The notes below the pieces were generated by a model, which saw only the letters and a list, made by a program, of their open reading frames with translations, did not search any database and was not told the DNA's origin. From Arctopsyche grandis (taxonomy: Eukaryota > Arthropoda > Insecta > Trichoptera > Hydropsychidae): a stretch of 64,000 nt of DNA. Location of the stretch: assembly GCF_051622035.1 (NCBI RefSeq), contig NC_135365.1, forward strand, positions 28,148,001 to 28,212,000, written 5' to 3'. The position numbers and the translations under genes are program-made. Shown in pieces: positions 57,690-64,000 of the stretch. Within the stretch, counting starts at the first letter, position 1. Each line of letters opens with the position of its first letter.

Positions 57690-57985
57690 TTGGTTAGACT
57701 TTTTGACAACATTTAAAATATGGTTTTAAATGTGAAATTACTGTCAAAAAGTACACCAAGATCACGAATCATATATGTACACTCGATTCAGAACAATTTC
57801 CTCCATTGAATATTGGAAACTTGAGAAGTTTCTCGATCCGGTGAAAGTGATCGTTTTACATTTGCTTAAGGAAAATGACATGCGATTGTTTTGTAACCAC
57901 TGTGAAATATCATCCAAATCTTTTTGCAAGGAAAAATGATCGTCATGGGATATGAATAGCAATAGCAATAGAAATAGCAAAGGAT
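57690..57985 (-). pseudogene. LINE RT fragment after the palm
   Basis: On the minus strand: LQKDLDDISQWLQNNRMSFS, LSKCKTITFTGSRN, then after a two-base insertion DLGVLFDSNFTF. This is the region just downstream of YADD in Jockey/CR1-type elements. HDD at the start may be a remnant of the catalytic motif. Short, frameshifted. Confidence 0.65.
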
Positions 57986-58785
57986 GGAATTGTTTGTCAA
58001 GATCGTACCAATATTATGTTGATACCAATCTAAAAGCAATACTGGCCGTACAGAATAAAACTTGCCGTTTAATAAAAAAACTGGCCATTTAATATAAATC
58101 CTGACCTTTCAAAAATTTACCTTGACCTTACAAAAATTTACAGTAAAATACAAACCGTTATACAATATATAAAAAATATCGAAATTGGAGAAAGAACGAT
58201 ATATGTATGTATGTATGCAAATATAGAAATTGAATGCGTGAACTAACTGACACTGATCTACGAGTGGACGAATCAATTAATGTTTAACTGAGAATAATGT
58301 CGAATTTCGTATTTATCCTACAGTATAATTTTGTTTTTTTTTTAATTGAAGGGTATCAGAGGCAAATTGGTACGGTAGCCAATTTAATCTCGAGCCCCAA
58401 AATGTGACCCTTATAGCATTTGCAACATCCCTAGTGACACTTGCGTCAAATAAATTGACATCGTTAGCGGTTCAAATCCGACTCGTCCATTTTACAACCG
58501 ACAATTCATTTTAGCGAAATTGTATACCGTCAAATTTTCGGACAAAAACAATGCTAGAAAGACTTGGGTTACGTTAAAAAAAATCCGATATAACAAACCG
58601 ATGACTTTATCTATGTAAGTATGAGGAATATAAGAAGTATTATATGAAAAACAAAATTCGATAATGAAATATATGTATACATACATACATATACGTTATG
58701 CATTTAAGAATTGCAGACGAACGATTTGAATAAAAATAATAATTTATTATAATATTCAATACAAAAGCTGATTGCAGACTAACTT
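57986..58785. other. Unassigned AT-rich DNA
   Basis: Only a scrap of family X tail at about 58600-58675 (gaggaatataagaagtatta). No gene. Confidence 0.4.
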
Positions 58786-58789
58786 TATT

Positions 58790-59030
58790 GTAACGGGAAT
58801 GGTTTATATATTCTTCTTTAAAACAATGAATGTGTTGAAAACACGTGTCGTACAATTTTGGTTAGTCAGTGCGTGAGGTGTGGTACACATCAATAGTGCT
58901 ATTCATTAAATTAGGTGTGTCACAAATCAATGGTATTACTTAAAAAATTAGGTGTGTCTTATCTCTACTGGTTAGTCGTTTTATTCTTAACATTAATTAC
59001 ACATCATGTGACAATGAAGGAGTCATAATG
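58790..59030 (-). mobile_element. LTR-like fragment
   Basis: Minus-strand relative of 8040-8240: TATA region gaatatataaacc, acacgtgttttcaacac, and repeated ggtgtgtcacaaatcaatgg units (three, spaced about 40 bp). Confidence 0.55.
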
Positions 59031-59109
59031 ATGGTGTCATACAAGTGACGAATTTTTGATAATTGAATATAGTGGTAGAGGGTTGTCCTCAGCCCTTAAC
59101 TCGCGCAAG

Positions 59110-60000
59110 TGTAAAGAAACTAGCACAAGACAAAAGTTCTACTTCTGGCAGTCGGAGTTTGTTCAAAATTGTTTCATTACTTAAAATCATTAAAAATATT
59201 ACAAATATAAAATATCAAGAAAATAAAAATAGTTTAATTTAAAGGTCAAATTAAAGCAATGGAATATTGTTCAAAAAAAAAAAACGAATTCCAGTTTATG
59301 AAATAAAACCAGCACCTTATCAACTCTAAATTAGTACATAAATAATACAAATACAAATTTCCAGCTCGATAAGTTCAGTAATGTGGAAACGATTCTGTTG
59401 TTATCATTCAATGTTAACATTTTTGACTTTTGTAAAAGGAAAAAATCCCACTTCGGATTAATAAAGTTAATGATTTTTGTTTATTTTCATCACATTGATG
59501 CAAAGTTTCTACTTGAATTTTTTTGTGAATAGCACAGCACACATATAAGAGTTAAATAAATTGTGGAAGAAAAATCGAACAAGAGTAAACTGCCACTTCT
59601 GGTCGACGGAACTTAATTTTATATATTACTTGGTATTAAGCTAAAAATTTTAAATATGAACTTACAGTTCAATATGCCGAAAGTTTTCGGAGAAAAACTC
59701 AAAAATCTTCGATTCTCCAGATTAAAAGAAAGACTTCTGATTGTGTTCAAAATATTAAAAAAAATACTTTTAACACAATCTGAATTAGACTGATATGTAA
59801 AAATATCAGTCTAATTTGTTGAGCGGCTTCAGAGATAATTGTACCCAAGCAATTAAAAAAAAGAAGACACTTACGTATGTACAAACAAATATAGGTACCA
59901 TTTCCGGTTAACTTAAAAATTTTAAAAAAAATTACGTCATGTCGATAAGCAATTCAGTAACTGGTGCTAAGTTTTATCTTATTATTATCTCGTCAAAGCT
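59110..60000 (-). repeat. Family X repeat, minus strand
   Basis: From cttctggcagtcggagtttg (59150) through the terminal and middle parts to accatttccggttaacttaa near 59935. Spans about two thirds of the family unit. Confidence 0.6.
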
Positions 60001-60849
60001 AAATATAAATTTCTAACGATAAATAGTTTGGAAACCAAACATTTAACGGCTAAACGATTGACGAATCGTAATAAAGTGCCCAGCGTCACTCGGGGAAATT
60101 ATAGTTCTACAAAACGTCTACGGTCTAAACAAACGTACATCGGCACCCAGAATAATAATAAATTGCTGTGTATTACATTTTACATATAATAATAATTAGT
60201 GCATACCTACTCATAGTCAGACATCGGAGTCACGTGGGCTCATCTTTAACAAAAAAACGTTTTTGTTTCCAAAAAAAGTTTCCGATTGCAATGGAAAAAC
60301 ATTTTTTTTTCAAACGGAATATAAGGAGTAAAATGCCTACAAAAAAAGAAAACAAATCGAAAAACCTGCATAAAGCTTTATGATGGTTAATTTTTGTGGA
60401 AGAAACAGGAATTGGTTAGTTGGGAACAGTTGCTTAGAGTTAAAGATGAATTAATTAGCGTTTTGAAAAAAAATACGAATTAAAATTTAATACACTCTTG
60501 CAAATACATACATACAGTTGATCAAGCATTCATGCAAAATTTAATAAAACCAAAAATAGCTTCCTTTTATTTTATTTCATTCTGCGACACTCTGTAGGGG
60601 CTGCTTTGTTGGATTACCACTGTAAAAAAGTGTATAGAGAGAAATTATCTACTGTCTAAATGCATTCGGGGATTAATTAACAATGGAGACCCCAGAATTG
60701 GCCTAACGGGACTCAGTAAGTACTCGGTAGAATTCTCAGAACCTGAGAGCGCTAGAGCGTGAGACTCACTCATTTAAAGCCTAGTGTTTGCATGTGAACC
60801 CGGCAATCCAAAGGCTCCAAGTCCTTTCAAAACGTATTCCAAATTTAGT
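60001..60849. other. Unassigned DNA
   Basis: No gene or repeat boundary recognised. Confidence 0.4.
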
Positions 60850-61105
60850 GGTTTTCTACAAATCGCTGCAAACCACGCGGCTGCATGCTCATTTTGATTT
60901 TTGAATTTAAGCATGTACGTAAGACGAGGTATTCATTGGGTTGCGCAGATTTTTTCCTTTATAAGTCTAACTTACTTAGGCCATATCAGATTCATTCTGG
61001 ATCGAGTGCTGGCTACGTGTGGACCTTCTGAATCATTCAATAAATGCTGTGGAGCTACTTTGGTCTTTCATATGGATCCTCAACCCACCCCTATGCAACA
61101 ATAGT
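60850..61105 (+). mobile_element. LTR-like fragment related to the solo LTR at 21999
   Basis: tttcctttataagtct is TATA-like, followed by caataaatgctgtgg, catatggatcctc, acccacccctatgcaaca, matching the end of 21999-22532 (aataaatgctgtg, ggatcctccacccaccctta). The left boundary is not visible. Confidence 0.6.
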
Positions 61106-61733
61106 ATACTGAATTTGACGGCTATATGTTTTTTGTTTGTTCTAGTATATGAATGTATATACATTGCAGACTAGTGCTAATTTCGTAGTGCTAAATTAAA
61201 ATCTATTGTTTAAAAATATATTTTAAAACTATGCCAATTACAATTCAAGGTGTGAATCTGTCGACCAATTTTCCGAATTGCGGCTCGTTTTGTCCTCGCG
61301 TTGTCCCATTTTCATTCACGGTCCCTTTAGAGTCCCTCGGGAGTCCGGCAGCGTTCTCGTTCCCGTTTACGGAGTCCCTTAGGATCAATCCGAATGACCA
61401 TACAGCAGACAGTTCCATGGTTACGCTAATGCATCGCTTATTTCGACAAATAAAATTAACTTTTCCGCCGAAAAGCAATTACGTCCAACGTATCAAATCG
61501 GCACTCGGTTAACCCATTTCGTGCCACCGTGTTTGTACTCGTTTTTTTTTTTTGTTTCCTTGAAAACTGCTGCACGTGCGGCTAAAACTTGAAATTCACT
61601 TGCAGATTAATAAATCTCTATGACAAATAGCGACCGTAAGTCCCCTTTTCGAATGTTGCAACTGTCGCAACTTCGACTAGCGAGCAACGGTTTCCAAACT
61701 TTTTCTATCACGAACCCTTACATACATACACAT
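61106..61733. other. Unassigned DNA
   Basis: A 93-codon frame at 61231-61512 overlaps a longish minus-strand frame; neither has a motif. Sequence is GC-richer and single-copy here. Confidence 0.35.
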
Positions 61734-62287
61734 TAGGGATCCCAATCGAATATTCGAATATTCGAGTATTCGAATTAATCGTCTGATTTTTCAGCCATTC
61801 GTAATTCGAATGGCTGTAGACATTTCATCGACGATTATAAATAAAATGAAATATATAATGGGGATAATTGTGATAAAAAAATGAAGATAATGAAGAAGAT
61901 GAAATGTCTACATGTGAAGAAACGGATTTTTATTCATTAAATACGGAAATGTTTGAAGAAAATCACTTTTCGATCGATAATAATCTCTACGAAATTTTAG
62001 AAAACATCAGAAAAATAATACATATATTTAAGAAGTCACCGGCGAAATATACAATAATATTGAAAAAAGAAAATAAAAAATTTAAATTATTATTGACTGT
62101 AAAAACGAGATGGAATTCAATGGCAATTATGATAAGATGATTCATTCAAGATTCATTAAAATTTCTGCTTAGTACGTATGTAATTACCATTTTTTTTAAT
62201 TTTCGAATATATTCGAATATTCGAATAGCTCTTGATTTACTATTCGATATTTGAATAGTTGAAGTCGACGAATATTTGAGATCCCTA
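61734..62287 (+). mobile_element. Internally deleted hAT element
   Basis: 554 bp with ends TAGGGATCCCAATCG (left) and TAGGGATCTCAAATA (right, reverse complement); flanks atacacat and gtacacat agree at 7 of 8 positions. Repeats of CGAATATTCG lie inside both ends. A transposase piece is retained. Confidence 0.85.
61904..62140 (+). pseudogene. hAT transposase middle fragment
   Basis: 78 residues including ILENIRKIIHIFKKSPAKY and LLLTVKTRWNSMAIMIR. The IR-x-F-x-KSP block followed by KTRWNS is the conserved central part of hAT transposases. N-terminal zinc finger, catalytic flanks and the C-terminal dimerisation region are gone. Confidence 0.8.
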
Positions 62288-62399
62288 GTACACATTCTCT
62301 TGGAATTAGAGGTTGTGATCGAGAAATGTCGTCTCGAGATTTCTCGAGAATTTTCGAGAAATTTTGATTCTCGTTTCTCGAGAATATTTTATTGTAAAA

Positions 62400-62560
62400 T
62401 TTTGACACAGACACACATACTAACAAATACACAGAGACACATTTGTTCTAAATCATGAAAACGTGATCAGTGCTTCTGAGTTTGAATCAGTCAAAATCTC
62501 GAGTTCGAATTTTCGCATGATCACAATACATCATTGTTACTATGTACATAGATAACGTAA
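62400..62560 (-). repeat. Family X head, minus strand
   Basis: tcaaaatctcgagttcgaat and tttcgcatgatcacaataca, ending at tgtacatagataacg, which shows the head continues to a ttatctatgtac sequence. Confidence 0.65.
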
Positions 62561-62674
62561 AAAAAACTACCTAGGGTTAGATTATCTGGCTCAGAATTTA
62601 GATTTTTATTATTTTGACTTGAATTCTACATACATTTAAACACTATTTGCACTAAAATTCGAAAATAAGTCCTA

Positions 62675-62998
62675 TACATTTTATTTTATTTCAATCGAAC
62701 ATGTTCACTCACCACAGCGACGAGTGTACTAATACAGATACAATACAATAATACAATTAATTCAAATATTTTCATACAATCCAAATTCATACAAACGTCA
62801 TCCACAGTGACAAATGTTTGCAGCATTTTATTATAGAAATTGGCGCACCCAAGACGCTAAATAACTTGATATCTGCAAGAGAGATTGGAAAAGAGATTCC
62901 AATTTAAAGGAAACGTTTGAATGAAAAATAGAAAAATTGGCAAACTTTGAAGGAAAACGATCAACCTGGAGCCTAAACCAATGTCTGACCAACAGCTA
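62675..62998 (-). repeat. SINE body with a different tail
   Basis: The body part is shared with the tRNA-headed SINE (gaaaacgatcaacctggag complement, aaaattggcaaactttga), but the 3' end is gacgagtgtactaatacaga with tcaatcgaacatg and an A/T tail, as at 11600-11705. The head is missing. This suggests the SINE has at least two tail types. Confidence 0.6.
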
Positions 62999-64000
62999 CT
63001 AGTTATATTTGGAAATTAAACCCCGTTTAATAAAGTCGAAACATATTTAAATGGATTTTTAGGTTAAAAATAGTATTATCAAATTCGCTCGACCAAAATA
63101 GTTCGTTTCATATTCTGCACTCTTTAAGGTCTGTTCATACTATCACAGCACAGACCGTTGCCTGCACGTCAACAGCAGTACGAAAAATATTCCTTATTAC
63201 ATTAGATTCATATATTATTTTATTTTATTTCAATCGAATATATTAATAACATAGTCGAAAGTATTCAATAACACGATATATAACGTATGTATGTATGTGC
63301 ATATTTTCCAATACGATTTCCACCGCGTATCTCAATTTGCAAAACGCCGGAAAATCGATAAGATTGGATAAAATTCAACTTCGCAATTCGATATTTAAGC
63401 TTTCACATACATACATATATTCGAAAATTATTCTCCCCTCCCCCTCAATAAATCGTCCCCGTTTGCAGATAATGGCCCTGCCGTTATGTAGTGTGATAAA
63501 CAGATTACGAGTAGGCTCTCGCTAAATTGCGCAAAAGCGAAGCCCCCAAAATTAGCGAAAAGCCCACGAGCAAAACATCACAGCGCCCTTTTGTGCCAGC
63601 CCCAAAATTAGCCCTGAACATGGTTTCACGAATCCGCATCCTAATGCGCTTTGGCCTTTTACAGAAATATTCCAATGGTGCTGTGCAATTATATTTCGAC
63701 CCAAAAACCATATTTTTGTAGTGTTGTAACTTTCTTGGACGCAATTCATCGGATGATCGTTACGGAACTTGCAACGAAAAGTTCGTGTATATGTATTAAC
63801 GAGCAGCGTGGACTTTTGAGCAGGTTTTTTATATATGTACATACATTTTTTATATATGTATATATTTTTTTATATATTGTCTTAATTTTAACAAAACAGA
63901 AGAGGCTTGTTTTTAAAAAACTTTTTTTTATTATTATTTTTTATTTTTTTCATACGTTTTAGTATTTGTCAAAGAACTTGTCATTTTTCTTTGAGTGCTT
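62999..64000. other. Unassigned DNA
   Basis: No gene recognised. 63885-63960 resembles the A/T-rich end of repeat Y (agaagaggcttgtttttaaa). GC-richer single-copy stretch at 63450-63640. Confidence 0.4.

Noticed and set aside
61231..61512. 93-codon frame with opposite-strand 77-codon frame
   Set aside because: Overlapping frames on both strands without motif; typical of stop-poor DNA.

Overview
This window looks like AT-rich insect nuclear DNA that is mostly a transposable-element graveyard with part of one host gene. No species can be named from the sequence. The eukaryotic nature is clear from spliced exons, non-LTR retrotransposons, hAT transposons, tRNA-headed SINEs and long (TA)n arrays. 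There is no bacterial-style gene organisation, rRNA, functional tRNA or CRISPR array.

The one convincing host gene is on the minus strand at 40159-43290. Four exons with canonical splice sites and matching phases encode about 258 residues of a multi-repeat cadherin. Its repeat layout resembles the insect midgut (BtR-type) cadherin family. The gene runs off both ends of what I can recognise. Its third intron is enlarged by a hAT element that itself carries a SINE, a poly(A)-tailed Jockey-type LINE and part of another inverted-repeat element. A possible further exon lies upstream (45648-45841, minus).

Layout. 0-7 kb: a LINE remnant interrupted by a hAT, SINEs, a 363-bp foldback element and two LTR-like copies with TATA boxes. 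7-17 kb: an LTR-like copy hit by a LINE, other LINE fragments, the longest reverse-transcriptase reading frame (13525-15438, minus) and two long (TA)n arrays. 17-25 kb: unclassified repeats, then a hAT element carrying a nested solo LTR. 25-31 kb: a frameshifted LINE, two SINEs, a LINE fragment and a GC-rich island with a CCCACCTA minisatellite. 31-40 kb: copies of an unclassified repeat (family X) with reiterated CCGGAAGT-like motifs, interrupted by a solo LTR and by family Y, plus another hAT. 40-46 kb: the cadherin region. 46-52 kb: a hAT transposase relic, a long inverted-repeat element with a LINE inside, and an endonuclease-bearing LINE fragment. 52-64 kb: low-repeat DNA, SINEs, three more hAT elements and further family X and retroposon copies.

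Seven hAT-type elements have readable ends with 8-bp target duplications (five perfect, one with a one-base ambiguity in the element end, one 7/8), plus one 7/8 case in the cadherin intron. Several SINE copies end in a hairpin that resembles the 3' hairpin of LINE copies here, with different stem sequences but conserved pairing. This suggests the SINEs borrow LINE machinery. All family assignments were made by eye from motifs and would need a repeat library and protein searches to confirm.
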